Shown here piece by piece: positions 32,029-40,732 of a DNA stretch of 64,000 nucleotides (position 1 is its first letter; every line of letters starts with the position of its first letter). The notes under the pieces are model-generated. The model searched no databases. It was not told the DNA's origin and saw only the letters and a program-made list of their open reading frames with translations. Source of the DNA: an uncultured Anaerolineales bacterium (lineage in GTDB: Bacteria > Chloroflexota > Anaerolineae > Anaerolineales > UBA6663); the NCBI GenBank assembly GCA_937952305.1, contig CALFZO010000187.1:62001-126000 (forward strand), written 5' to 3'. Position numbers and translations under genes: made by a program.

Positions 32029-32900
32029 GATGAAGGGCCTCCTTGGGCTAGCCACGCGATGTGACCGTGGTCCTGGCAATACTGAAGCATGGCCTGCCAG
32101 GCCCCGGTCAGGGCGTGGCACTGCAGGCCGCCATCGGGTGGCGGCGGGGTGATGGCCAGATCGGCGACCAGCAGGCCGTCTTGCTCGTCTCGCATCGCCC
32201 GCGCCAGGTAGCGCGGTTCAGGCGAGATCAGGCAGGACTGATTGAGCAGGTGGTGGTCGAAATCGTACGGGTAGGGCACGGCGGTCGGGCGGGTGAAGGG
32301 CGCGCCCTCGACCCAGGCGCAGTCGGCCATCACCAGATGCAGGCCGCTCTCCCAGGCGCGGGTGTAGTACAGGGCCGACCAGTCGCGGCGGTCGGCTGTG
32401 ACAGCGCCGCTGCCATGCGGGTAGAGGCAGACCTGTGCGCCCAGCAGGCGCGGGATGGTGAGCACTCCGGGCACCCAGAAATCGGCGCAAATCATGATCA
32501 CGCAGCGGGCGCCCTGGATGTCCGCCAGCAGCCAGCGCGCGCCGCCTTCGCTCAGTTTGTCGTACACGCCCCGGGTCCGGCCATCGGGGTCGATGACCAG
32601 GGCGCTGTTGTAGGCGCGCGGGCCGCGATAAGTGTACGTGCCGAGAACCACCCACGGGCCCGCCGCCCGGCCGGCAGCCGCCTCGATCTCCGGCAGCCAG
32701 CGTTCGATGGCGGTGCGATGCGCCTCCGGTTCGCGTTGATAGGAGTCGGTTGCGTTTTCGGGAAAGACCACGACCTGAGCGCCGGCGCGGGCCGCGGCCG
32801 CGATCTGGGCCACGATGTAGGCGCAGCTTTCATCCACCGACCGGCGGCCGAACATCGGCGCGGCAGCCGCGCGCCAGGTGAGCGAGACAGACTCAGTCAT
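32025..32900 (-). CDS. Carbon-nitrogen hydrolase (nitrilase superfamily)
   Basis: 291 residues. The Glu-Lys-Cys triad is visible at Glu48 (VFPENA), Lys115 (YDKLSEGG) and Cys138 (MICADFW). The family hydrolyses amides, carbamates or nitriles. Translational coupling to the corrinoid protein (4-bp overlap) suggests that it works on the same substrate or a product of it. A second nitrilase is at 58297. Confidence 0.87.
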   Translation of the reverse strand: MTESVSLTWRAAAAPMFGRRSVDESCAYIVAQIAAAARAGAQVVVFPENATDSYQREPEAHRTAIERWLPEIEAAAGRAAGPWVVLGTYTYRGPRAYNSALVIDPDGRTRGVYDKLSEGGARWLLADIQGARCVIMICADFWVPGVLTIPRLLGAQVCLYPHGSGAVTADRRDWSALYYTRAWESGLHLVMADCAWVEGAPFTRPTAVPYPYDFDHHLLNQSCLISPEPRYLARAMRDEQDGLLVADLAITPPPPDGGLQCHALTGAWQAMLQYCQDHGHIAWLAQGGPSS

Positions 32901-32927
32901 GCGATGACTCCGCCCTGAGCCGCCGGC

Positions 32928-34133
32928 TCAGGTTTCCGGCAGGGCCGGGGGCCGCCCGGCGGCGTGATCCGGCGTCGGCGAGTCGCGCCGGGGCGCGTAG
33001 CGCCACATCAGCGGCAGTGTCACAGCGATCAGGGCCAGGCTGACCTGGAAGGGCAGGGCCGGCGCCTGGTGATAGAGCAGGCCGGCGATCAGAGGCCCGC
33101 CGACGAGCGCCAGCGTGATGACCGTCTCCGTCAGCCCCAGGGCCAGGCCGAGTTCAGATGAGGCCACCACCCGCCCGACCTGGGCCGTGGCCATGCTGCG
33201 CGCCAGGAACCAGCCGGCGCGCAGGAAATACGCCACGAGCAGCCAGGGCAGGCTGGCGGTGGCCAGCAGCAATGCCAGCGCGAGCGCCTGCGACAGTTGC
33301 GCCAGCATGAACGCCCGCCGCGGCAGACGGTCGCCGAGGACCAGGTGCAGCACCGTCGCGCCCAGCGAGTTGACCGACCCCAGCAAGCCCACCACACCGA
33401 CGTCGAAACCGCGCACCTCCACGATGAAGTTAGGCATGAGGGGAAAGCCGATCTGGATGGCGCTCAGCGCCGCCAGCATCAAGCCCAGGAAGCCCAGAAA
33501 GCGCCAGTTGCGAAACAAGGCTGTATAGCGCGCCTGCCCGGGCGGATGCGGCGCGGCGGGTTGCGGCGTCAGCCACAATTGGATCAGGATGGTGAGCGCC
33601 AGAAAGCCGCAGCCGAGGCCAAACAGCGCCCGCATCCCCAGGCTGCGCGCCAGCAGGCCGCCCAGCGCCGGCGAGAAGATCAGGCCCGCCCAATAGCCCG
33701 TGAAGACCAGGCTGATCGCGCGCTGGATGCTGTGCGTCCCGCGCGCTTCGGTGATGTAAGCCGTCAGCGGCGCCATCAGGAACGCCGTCAACTGATACGC
33801 CACCAGGGCCGCCACGAATTGGGCCAGGTCGCGGGCCAAGAACATGCCCAGGGCAGCGGCCGCGCCCAGCCCGAAGGCGAAGACGAAGACCGGTTTGCGG
33901 CCGAAACGGTCCGCCAGGTAGCCGGCCGGCACGTGCGTCAGGCCGGCGATGATGGCCTCCCCACCCAGGATTGCGCCGATCATCACCGGGTCGGCGCCCA
34001 GTTCACGCAGGTACAGCGGAATAAGGTAGATGAAAAGGCCCTCGCCGATCGCCCAGACGAACAGGCTCAGGGCAATCCGGCGATTGTCGCGCGAGAGGCC
34101 AACCCAATCGGCCAGGGCTGTCGACAGCGGCAT
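32928..34133 (-). CDS. Major facilitator superfamily transporter
   Basis: 401 residues with 12 predicted membrane helices. ADRFGRKPV near residue 70 is the classical G-x-x-x-D-R-x-G-R-R loop of MFS proteins. Upstream in-frame starts lie inside or next to the lyase-like gene and were rejected. It sits between the PL22-like lyase gene and the nitrilase, so it may import the oligosaccharide or sugar acid those enzymes process. Confidence 0.87.
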   Translation of the reverse strand: MPLSTALADWVGLSRDNRRIALSLFVWAIGEGLFIYLIPLYLRELGADPVMIGAILGGEAIIAGLTHVPAGYLADRFGRKPVFVFAFGLGAAAALGMFLARDLAQFVAALVAYQLTAFLMAPLTAYITEARGTHSIQRAISLVFTGYWAGLIFSPALGGLLARSLGMRALFGLGCGFLALTILIQLWLTPQPAAPHPPGQARYTALFRNWRFLGFLGLMLAALSAIQIGFPLMPNFIVEVRGFDVGVVGLLGSVNSLGATVLHLVLGDRLPRRAFMLAQLSQALALALLLATASLPWLLVAYFLRAGWFLARSMATAQVGRVVASSELGLALGLTETVITLALVGGPLIAGLLYHQAPALPFQVSLALIAVTLPLMWRYAPRRDSPTPDHAAGRPPALPET

Positions 34134-34158
34134 GCGGCACGGCTCCCGGGTAAGCCAG

Positions 34159-35325
34159 TTACTGCTCGAGCTCTTCCAGGAAGCCGGCCGGGACTCGCGC
34201 ACAGTAGATGTGGGGTATCCCGGTGACGTCGCTGTTCCAGCCGATGATCCGGCCATCGCCGATGAAGAACGGGTGGGGATGTGTGTATTGGGCCGCGCCG
34301 AAAGACGCCCCGCTGCTGCAGAACAGCCGGTGCCGCCCGGTCTTCAGCGAGCCGACGAAGATCTGGGCCGTCCGGTTGCAGTCCGACACCCAGAAACGGC
34401 CGTCCGGCGTAGTGTGGATGTGCGTGAAGCCCGGGCCGCTGCCGACCACGCGCGGTTCCGGATCGCCGGCGGCAATGGTGATGAGGCGGTCCTGGACCCA
34501 GCGGTCCTGGGGACTCGGGCGGCGGTGCAAGGTGCTGATGATGCGGTTCTCGGCCCCGACCCAGCACTGGTGGCCCTGCACGCGCTCCAGCAGCGTGCCG
34601 CCCAGGTTGAGGCGCGTCGACTCGCGGCCGTCGTCGCGCATCACGTGCAGGCTGGCCCCCAGGTCGCCTACCAGCCGCAGGAGATTCCCATGCTCGTCCA
34701 ATTCGATGCCGTCGTTGACCTGGATCATCACCCACGGATCAGCGTTGTGGTTGTACTGCGGATGGGCGTTGCGGATGTCCGGCCCGGCGCAGATCATCCA
34801 GGCCCGCCCCTCGGCCAGGTCCAGCGCGGCGGCGCCGTACTCGCCGGACGGGCCGCGCGCCGCCGTCAAGAAACGGCGCCCATCCGGCGAGACCGAGCGC
34901 ACTCCGCCCACCCAGCCGAACTCGGCCGGAAACTCGAAACACAACTCGCGCTCGAAGGTCGCCGGCGACATTCGCCACACCTGGCGCCCGGCGGAGTAGT
35001 AGAGCCACTGGCCGTCCGGCGTCACCACCGGCGCGGCGGCGTCCGGCTCGTCCGTGATCTGGCGGATCAGGCGCGTCTCTGTGTCGGCGATCCAGTAGGT
35101 GGTTGGGCCGCCCAACGCGGGTGTGCGGGCGAAGACGAAGCGCCGGCCGTCAGGCGTGCTGGCCGGGTGCTCCGGGTAAATGTGCTCGCTGATGCAGGGC
35201 CGGCTGGTCAGCCGGAGGAGGGCGACCCCGGTGTGGGGGTCATGCCAGCGGGCCTGGAAGCCCACCTCCTCGTCGAAGACCTGATTGCTCTCGCTGAACC
35301 AGGCCGTGCTGGCGGGCGGTTTCAT
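34159..35325 (-). CDS. Oligogalacturonate-lyase-like (PL22-like) beta-propeller protein
   Basis: 388 residues from the ATG after GGAGG. WD40-like strands with T-P-D-G and S-P-D-G turns mark a propeller. The segment QYTHPHP places Gln346, His349 and His351 in a Q-x2-H-x-H pattern, which I recall as matching manganese ligands of family 22 oligogalacturonate lyases. AHPQYNHN near 187-194 also resembles that family. If active, it would cleave short oligogalacturonates to unsaturated uronate inside the cell. KDG-kinase- and KDPG-aldolase-like genes lie just upstream, which supports uronate breakdown. Confidence 0.78.
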   Translation of the reverse strand: MKPPASTAWFSESNQVFDEEVGFQARWHDPHTGVALLRLTSRPCISEHIYPEHPASTPDGRRFVFARTPALGGPTTYWIADTETRLIRQITDEPDAAAPVVTPDGQWLYYSAGRQVWRMSPATFERELCFEFPAEFGWVGGVRSVSPDGRRFLTAARGPSGEYGAAALDLAEGRAWMICAGPDIRNAHPQYNHNADPWVMIQVNDGIELDEHGNLLRLVGDLGASLHVMRDDGRESTRLNLGGTLLERVQGHQCWVGAENRIISTLHRRPSPQDRWVQDRLITIAAGDPEPRVVGSGPGFTHIHTTPDGRFWVSDCNRTAQIFVGSLKTGRHRLFCSSGASFGAAQYTHPHPFFIGDGRIIGWNSDVTGIPHIYCARVPAGFLEELEQ

Positions 35326-35327
35326 GC

Positions 35328-36458
35328 TTAGGCCTCCAACTGGATCTTGAAGAGGTAGCTGGCGCGCTCGTGGTTGTCGCATTCGGCCACCAGGAAGGTG
35401 CGCGCGTCCACCTGGCACAGGTCGTGGGCGAGCCAGCAGCGCGCGCCGGTGCGCGTGTCCACCAGCGGGCCCAGGTCCAGGAACTGGCCCCCGACTCGGT
35501 CGTAGGCGAAGAAGTGCGTGTCGTAGCGGGCGCCGGCCACCCCGTACAACAGCCCGTCCCGCGCCTCCAGCAGGCCTTTCAGGCGCGGCGCCGGGAAGGG
35601 CTTGCCGAGGTAGATAAGGCGCGGGCCGCGGTGTTCCAGCTCGAACAAAGCGCCGGAGGCGGCGCCTAGATAGAGCCTCCCGTCCCGCGTCGTCAGGGCC
35701 GTGTCGATCTGGCCGCCGGCCCGGTTGCCGGCCAATAGGTCGGGCAGGTCCAGGTTGAGGTAATCGATACGGTCCTGATCGGGGTCATAGCGCAGGAGCG
35801 GGTAGCGGCCGGCCCATTGCGCCAGCTCGTAGTGGTGCCACAGCCCGCCAGCGGCGTCCAGCGCCAGGTGCTCGGTGGAGACGTTGCCCAGGAAAGTCAG
35901 CTCGCGCGCCTGGCGCGTCCCCAGGTTGAAGCGGAATAGCCGGCGGCCCGGGAAAGTGTTGCCGTAAATGATCCCGCGCTGCTCGTCCAGCAGGATGCCC
36001 TGGATGTAATCGTGGGGCAGAGGGACGCCGAGAAGATCATAGGCGCGCGTGCGCGGGTCGAAGCGGAAGAGCGGTCCGCCCGGCGGCCGCGGCCACATGT
36101 CCACGTCGGCCAGCGTGGCCACGGCGCTGTAGATCCAACCGTCCGCCCCAAGGTGCAGCGCCACGTGGATCTTGGAGGCGTAGCGGTCGCCGCCGGTCGG
36201 GTAGCGTAGTGACTCCCAGGTATCTGTGCGCGGGTCGAAGGCGTAGAAGATGTCGCCATTCAGGGCCGTCAGGCCGACGTAGACCAGGCCGTCCGCCGGG
36301 TTGAAGAGCAGGCAGGTGGGCGAGGTCCACCTCTCGCGGAAGTCGTCGTCGCGCAGCCAGTCTTCGGTCAGGGCACGCGCGGCGAAGTGGCTCCACTTCT
36401 CGGCGCTGATGCGGCAATCCCGGAGCGGGTGGGCGGTGAGATGGGCGACTTTCGGCAT
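35328..36458 (-). CDS. Beta-propeller protein, paralog 3 of 3
   Basis: 376 residues, homologous to the proteins at 15072 and 30202: LVYVGLTALNGDIFYAFDP, GGPLFRFDP, PLPHDYIQGI, DEQRGIIYGNTF and the C-terminal SYLFKIQL. No signal peptide. It ends 2 bp before the start of the PL22-like gene and starts 6 bp after the PfkB-kinase gene, so it is firmly within the uronate part of the operon. It may be a sugar-acid lactonase, isomerase or binding protein; the SMP-30 ligand set is not clearly present. Confidence 0.8.
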   Translation of the reverse strand: MPKVAHLTAHPLRDCRISAEKWSHFAARALTEDWLRDDDFRERWTSPTCLLFNPADGLVYVGLTALNGDIFYAFDPRTDTWESLRYPTGGDRYASKIHVALHLGADGWIYSAVATLADVDMWPRPPGGPLFRFDPRTRAYDLLGVPLPHDYIQGILLDEQRGIIYGNTFPGRRLFRFNLGTRQARELTFLGNVSTEHLALDAAGGLWHHYELAQWAGRYPLLRYDPDQDRIDYLNLDLPDLLAGNRAGGQIDTALTTRDGRLYLGAASGALFELEHRGPRLIYLGKPFPAPRLKGLLEARDGLLYGVAGARYDTHFFAYDRVGGQFLDLGPLVDTRTGARCWLAHDLCQVDARTFLVAECDNHERASYLFKIQLEA

Positions 36459-36464
36459 AGGTCA

Positions 36465-37613
36465 TCAGCGCGTGGCTTTGACGCCGCCGCCGGCCTGGGC
36501 GCGCTTGACCTCGGCCAGCACCGCCTTCTCATCCACCAGGGTGATGTCGCCGGGCGTCTCCTGGACCAGGATGCCGTGCGCGGCGCCCCATTCGACGGCT
36601 GTCGGCAAGTCTTTGCCCTTGAGGAGCGCCGCCAGCACGCCGGACATGAACGAGTCGCCGCCGCCGGTGCGGTCCAGGATCGGGACGTCAGCGCGCAGTG
36701 TGGCGGTGTGGAACTGGTCGCGAGCGGCGTCGTACAGCACGCCGCCCCAGCTGATCAGGTCCGCGCTGGTGGCGCCGCGCCATTGCGTGCCGATCAGGCT
36801 CAGGTTGGGGAAGTCGCGCGCCACCTGCCGCACCGTCTCGCGGTAGGCGGCCAGCCACTCGTCGAAGGGCGCATGGCCGGCGACCTTGGTCTCGTAGCCG
36901 AGGGCGTCGGACAGGTCGCTGTCATTGCCGACCAGGAAGCCCAGGTGCGGCGCGATCTGGCGGTTAATGGCCCGCGCCCGGTTCTTGTCCGGCTCCACCT
37001 TCGAGCGGTAGTTCAGGTCGGCGGCCACAAAGGTGCCGTGGGCGTTGGCCTGCTGCACGGCCTCCAGCGCCAGGCCGGCCGAGGTCGGCGAGATGAGGGT
37101 GAAAATGCCGCCGGTGCTGAAGACGCGCACGCCGTCCTGACCGAACAGCCGGCCCCAGTCCACGTCGCCGGCGCGCAGCTCACGCACCGCCGTGTGGGCG
37201 CGGTAGTAGAGCGTGTCCGAGGGCAACACGCCTTTGCCGATATAGGTGAAGTTCACGCCGTTCATCAGAGTCCCCTTCTGATCGGTGGAGAAGCGGGACC
37301 CGTCGCTCTTGGTGTTGAACCAGATGATCTGGCTCGTGTCCACCCCGGCGGCGCGCAGCTGATTGCGGATGTTCTTGCCGATGTGGTCGTCCACCAGGGC
37401 GGTGACCACCGCCGCCCGCAGGCCGAAGGTGTAGGCCAGGCCGCAGGCCACGTTGGTCTCGCCGCCACCCTGGAAGACGCGCATCAGGCGGGCGGCGGCG
37501 GTGGGGACGTCGTAGGGATCGAAGCGCAGCATGACCTCGCCCAGCGCGACGCCGTCGTAGCGGGCGGCGCCGGCGGGCTTGAGGTCGGGATAGCGGACGA
37601 TGGGATCGGGCAT
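36465..37613 (-). CDS. PfkB-family sugar kinase, 2-keto-3-deoxygluconate-kinase-like
   Basis: 382 residues from the ATG behind GGAGG. PfkB marks are FQGGGETNVACGLAYTFGL (N-terminal substrate site) and DRTGGGDSFMSGVLAALL near the C-terminus, whose Asp is the catalytic base (consensus D-T-x-G-A-G-D). The gene is followed and preceded by uronate-pathway-like genes; the aldolase gene is 29 bp upstream. Hence KDG to KDPG is the likely reaction, though other ketosugars cannot be excluded. Confidence 0.85.
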   Translation of the reverse strand: MPDPIVRYPDLKPAGAARYDGVALGEVMLRFDPYDVPTAAARLMRVFQGGGETNVACGLAYTFGLRAAVVTALVDDHIGKNIRNQLRAAGVDTSQIIWFNTKSDGSRFSTDQKGTLMNGVNFTYIGKGVLPSDTLYYRAHTAVRELRAGDVDWGRLFGQDGVRVFSTGGIFTLISPTSAGLALEAVQQANAHGTFVAADLNYRSKVEPDKNRARAINRQIAPHLGFLVGNDSDLSDALGYETKVAGHAPFDEWLAAYRETVRQVARDFPNLSLIGTQWRGATSADLISWGGVLYDAARDQFHTATLRADVPILDRTGGGDSFMSGVLAALLKGKDLPTAVEWGAAHGILVQETPGDITLVDEKAVLAEVKRAQAGGGVKATR

Positions 37614-37642
37614 GGGTCGAAACCTCCGGCGGGCCGCGCTCG

Positions 37643-38662
37643 TCACGGCCGCCAGACGAGATGCACCCGGCACCCGGCCGGGTCGGCGGGTTTGAGGAAG
37701 ACTAGTTTGGCATCCGCTCGGACGATAGGCTCCTCCAAGTCCACGCCCTTGGCGCGCAGGGCAGCCTGAGCCTGCTCGAAATCGGCCACGCGGATGGCCA
37801 GGTGCGGCTGGCCGGTCGTCGGCTCCTTGCTCACCTCCAGCCGGCCCGGCCCGCCTCCCTGGAGGAAGAAGCTGCCTGCTCCCTCTTCGCTCTTAAATCC
37901 GAACAGGTCGCGGTACCACTCGGCCACCGTCCGCCCGGCCTCGGCCGAGCCCGGATACCAGCAGACGTGTTCCACACCCTCGAACAGCGCCTTCCCGCGC
38001 GCCTCGCGGATCCAGCCCAGGAGTTGGGCGGTGTGGGTCGCGATGGCCTCGTATTGCCCGGACTCCAGGAACTCCTTGCGGATCAGGTTGGAGCCGACGC
38101 CTACGGCGGCCACACCGGCCTTGAACCAGGCCGCGATCCCGTCGCGCGTGGCCTCCACGCCGCCAGTGGGCATGATCCGCGTCCACGGGCACGGGCCGAG
38201 GATGGCTTTGACGAAGCCCGGCCCGCCGACCGAGTCGCCGGGGAATACTTTGACGATCTCGACGCCCAACTCCTCGGCGGTCGCGATCTCCGTGGCGCTG
38301 CCGCAGCCCGGGCTGTAGGCGATCTTGCGCCGGTTGCATAACCGGGCGACTTCCGGGTTGAGGACCGGGCCGACGACGAAGGCCGCTCCGCTGGCGAGGT
38401 ACAGGGCGGCCGTGGGCGCGTCTCCCACCGACCCGACGCCCAGGATCAGGTGCGGGTAGGTGCGGGCCACGAACTGGGATAGCTCGGCGAAGACCTGGGG
38501 CGCGAAGTCGCCGCGGTTGGTGAACTCCAGCGTGCGCGCGCCGCCGGCTACGCAGGCCGCGGCCACCCGCTGCACGACCTCGACGTCCGGGTGATAGAAG
38601 ACCGGCACCAGGCCGGTGTCCACGATGGTATTGAGGACCTCCAGGCGGCTGAAACGAGTCAT
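37643..38662 (-). CDS. KDPG/KHG aldolase fused to a VOC (glyoxalase-like) domain
   Basis: 339 residues, longer than the usual about 210 of KDPG aldolase. Residues 1-215 carry the aldolase: LEFTNRGD (Glu46, Arg50), ILGVGSVG, and the Schiff-base Lys138 in VKVFPGDS followed by MPTGGV. Residues about 225-339 form a second domain with beta-alpha-beta-type repeats (HVCWYPGS, WYRDLFGF, HLAIRVADFEQAQAAL) typical of vicinal-oxygen-chelate proteins. There is no frameshift between the parts. The first domain would split KDPG to pyruvate and glyceraldehyde 3-phosphate. The role of the fusion is unknown; see findings. Confidence 0.87.
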   Translation of the reverse strand: MTRFSRLEVLNTIVDTGLVPVFYHPDVEVVQRVAAACVAGGARTLEFTNRGDFAPQVFAELSQFVARTYPHLILGVGSVGDAPTAALYLASGAAFVVGPVLNPEVARLCNRRKIAYSPGCGSATEIATAEELGVEIVKVFPGDSVGGPGFVKAILGPCPWTRIMPTGGVEATRDGIAAWFKAGVAAVGVGSNLIRKEFLESGQYEAIATHTAQLLGWIREARGKALFEGVEHVCWYPGSAEAGRTVAEWYRDLFGFKSEEGAGSFFLQGGGPGRLEVSKEPTTGQPHLAIRVADFEQAQAALRAKGVDLEEPIVRADAKLVFLKPADPAGCRVHLVWRP

Positions 38663-38677
38663 GGCAACCTCCGGGAT

Positions 38678-39349
38678 TTATATGGAAGGCCCGAACGTCC
38701 GCACCGCGTCGGCGCCGCTGATACCCTCGCGGATCAGCTTGCGGAACTGGCTCTCCTTGGAGACGAGGGCCTGCGCCTTGTAATAGACCTCGACCACGAT
38801 CTCCTGGGGGATGACGACCACGCCGCCGAAGTCGCCGACGATGAAGTCGCCGGGCCGGATGGGGACGTTGTTGATGGCGATCGGCTCCTGGAAGCTATCC
38901 AGCCGCGAGCGGGTGTCGGCCTCGTTGGGGCAGGCGAAGGCCGCGAACATGTTGAAGCCGAACTTCCAGATATAGAAGGGATCGCGCACGCCGCCATCGA
39001 CCACGGCGCCCAGCACGCCGCGTTCCTTGGCGATATTGCACATCAGTTCGCCCCAGTAACCGGCGTTGCGGTTCTTGCTGGTATCCACCACCACCACCTG
39101 ATGAGGGCGCAGGGCGTCAATGGCACCGGCCACCATTTGCCCCAGCCGTTCGCCGCCCGGCGTCCGGTCGTTCACCCAGCGAAGTGTGAAGGCCGGCCCG
39201 GCCACGCGCATCTCGGGAGCGAGGGGCTTGATCTCCGGCCCGAGCCACTGGTCGTGCAGGTTGAACTCGAAGTCCATGATATCGGTGATGGCCGGCGTAT
39301 AGGTCTGCTGAAAACCCCGGCACAGCTCTTCGAGGGTGGGTTGCTCCAT
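38678..39349 (-). CDS. RraA-family protein (HMG/CHA aldolase-like)
   Basis: 223 residues with the canonical motifs YWGELM (residue about 99) and GAVVDGGVRD (about 114-123), and GGVVVIP later. It is closer to the consensus than the paralog at 27346. It probably acts on a 2-oxo acid in the sugar-acid pathway. An RBS AAGGAGA precedes it. It stands between a class III aminotransferase and the KDPG-aldolase fusion. Confidence 0.88.
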   Translation of the reverse strand: MEQPTLEELCRGFQQTYTPAITDIMDFEFNLHDQWLGPEIKPLAPEMRVAGPAFTLRWVNDRTPGGERLGQMVAGAIDALRPHQVVVVDTSKNRNAGYWGELMCNIAKERGVLGAVVDGGVRDPFYIWKFGFNMFAAFACPNEADTRSRLDSFQEPIAINNVPIRPGDFIVGDFGGVVVIPQEIVVEVYYKAQALVSKESQFRKLIREGISGADAVRTFGPSI

Positions 39350-39397
39350 GGTGGCTCTCCTTGGAATACTTCGGTGGTGGATGGAGGCGGCGCTGAC

Positions 39398-40714
39398 TCA
39401 GCCGGTCAATTCAGCCAGGGCGGCGTCCATGATCTGGACGCCCAGTTCGGCCTCGGCCTCGGTGATGACGAGCGGCGGCGCGATGCGGATGACATTGCGG
39501 TACGGGCCGACCCGCCCCAGCAGCATCCCTTTCTCGGCGCAGCGCCCGAGGATTTTGTGGGTCAGCTCGGCCGACGGCGTGTAGCCGTCGCGCGGGTCCA
39601 CGATCTCCAGGCCGATCACCAGGCCCTGGCCGCGCACATCGCCCAGACAGCGGTGCCGGCGCTGCACCTCCAGGAAGCGATCCTTCACATAGGCGCCGAC
39701 GCGCAGCGCGTTGCCCGGCAGATCTTCCTGGTCCATGATGTCCAGCACGGCCAGGCCGGCCGCGCAGGCCAGCGGGTTGCCGCCCCACGTGCTGGCGATC
39801 TCGCCTGGCCGCATGGACTGGAAGATGCGGTGCTCGGACACCAGGGCTGAGAGCGGGACGCCGCTGCCCATGCCCTTGCCCAGACACAGCATCTCCGGCT
39901 TGATCCCCTCCCAGTCGATGGCGAACAGCTTGCCGGTGCGGCCGTAGCTGGACTGAACCTCGTCCACGATCAGCAACAAGCCCCGGTCGTGCGCCCACTT
40001 CTCCAGCGCCCGCAGCCAGCCAGGCGGCGGGAAGACGAAGCCGGCCGCGCCCTGGTAGGGCTCGACGATCACGGCGCCCAGGTCGTCGGACGAGGCCGCC
40101 CCGACCACCTGGTCCAGGGCCTTCAGGCAGTAGAAATCGCACTCCGGGTAGGTCTTGCCGTAGAAGCAGCGATAGCAGTAGGCGAACGGAGCCAGAATGC
40201 CGCCGGGCACCGGCGGCCCGAAACCGCGCCGCGAGCCCTGCGTGCCGGCCACATGCATGGCGCCGTAGGTGCGGCCGTGGAAGGCGCCGTAGAAGGCCAG
40301 GATCTCGTGTTTGCCGGTGTAGCGCTTGGCGATACGCAGAGCGGCCTCGGTGGCCTCCGCGCCCGTGCTCAGGATGAAGACTCGGTCCAGGTTGGGCGGC
40401 AGGCGGGCCACCAGTTTCTGGGCCAGCTCCGCCCGTTCGGGGGTGAGGAAGGAGTAGCAGTTCATCAGCCGGCCCGCCTGCCGGCAGATAGCCTCCACCA
40501 GGGCCGGGTGGCTGTGGCCGACGTTGGTCACCAGCACCCCCGAGGTGAAGTCGATGTACTCGTTGCCGTCTAGGTCCGTCACCCAGACGCCCTCGGCCCG
40601 GTCCCAGACCACGGGCAGTTGGTCCGCCATGGCCTCCGGCTCGCTGGCGTGGGCGATGGCCAGGAACTCAGCCGACTTCGGCCCTGGGATCGCGCGTTCT
40701 TTGAGTGTCTTCAT
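39398..40714 (-). CDS. Class III PLP-dependent aminotransferase
   Basis: 438 residues. Features are GNEYIDFTSGV, STGAEATEAALRIAK (phosphate-binding turn), FHGRTYGAM, VDEVQSSYGRTG (Asp251) and Lys280 in LCLGKGMGSG, the PLP lysine. The family uses omega-amino acids, ornithine or 4-aminobutyrate as donors. A Cys-rich insert at residues 180-196 (C-Y-R-C ... C ... C) recalls a group of archaeal and thermophile GABA-type aminotransferases and could bind a metal. It is in the 16-gene catabolic operon; the substrate is unknown. Confidence 0.88.
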   Translation of the reverse strand: MKTLKERAIPGPKSAEFLAIAHASEPEAMADQLPVVWDRAEGVWVTDLDGNEYIDFTSGVLVTNVGHSHPALVEAICRQAGRLMNCYSFLTPERAELAQKLVARLPPNLDRVFILSTGAEATEAALRIAKRYTGKHEILAFYGAFHGRTYGAMHVAGTQGSRRGFGPPVPGGILAPFAYCYRCFYGKTYPECDFYCLKALDQVVGAASSDDLGAVIVEPYQGAAGFVFPPPGWLRALEKWAHDRGLLLIVDEVQSSYGRTGKLFAIDWEGIKPEMLCLGKGMGSGVPLSALVSEHRIFQSMRPGEIASTWGGNPLACAAGLAVLDIMDQEDLPGNALRVGAYVKDRFLEVQRRHRCLGDVRGQGLVIGLEIVDPRDGYTPSAELTHKILGRCAEKGMLLGRVGPYRNVIRIAPPLVITEAEAELGVQIMDAALAELTG

Positions 40715-40732
40715 GGACTGACCTCCTGGCCG

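Noticed and set aside
32029..32060. Cobalamin riboswitch ahead of the corrinoid gene
   Set aside because: The gene overlaps the nitrilase gene by 4 bp, leaving no space for a riboswitch.
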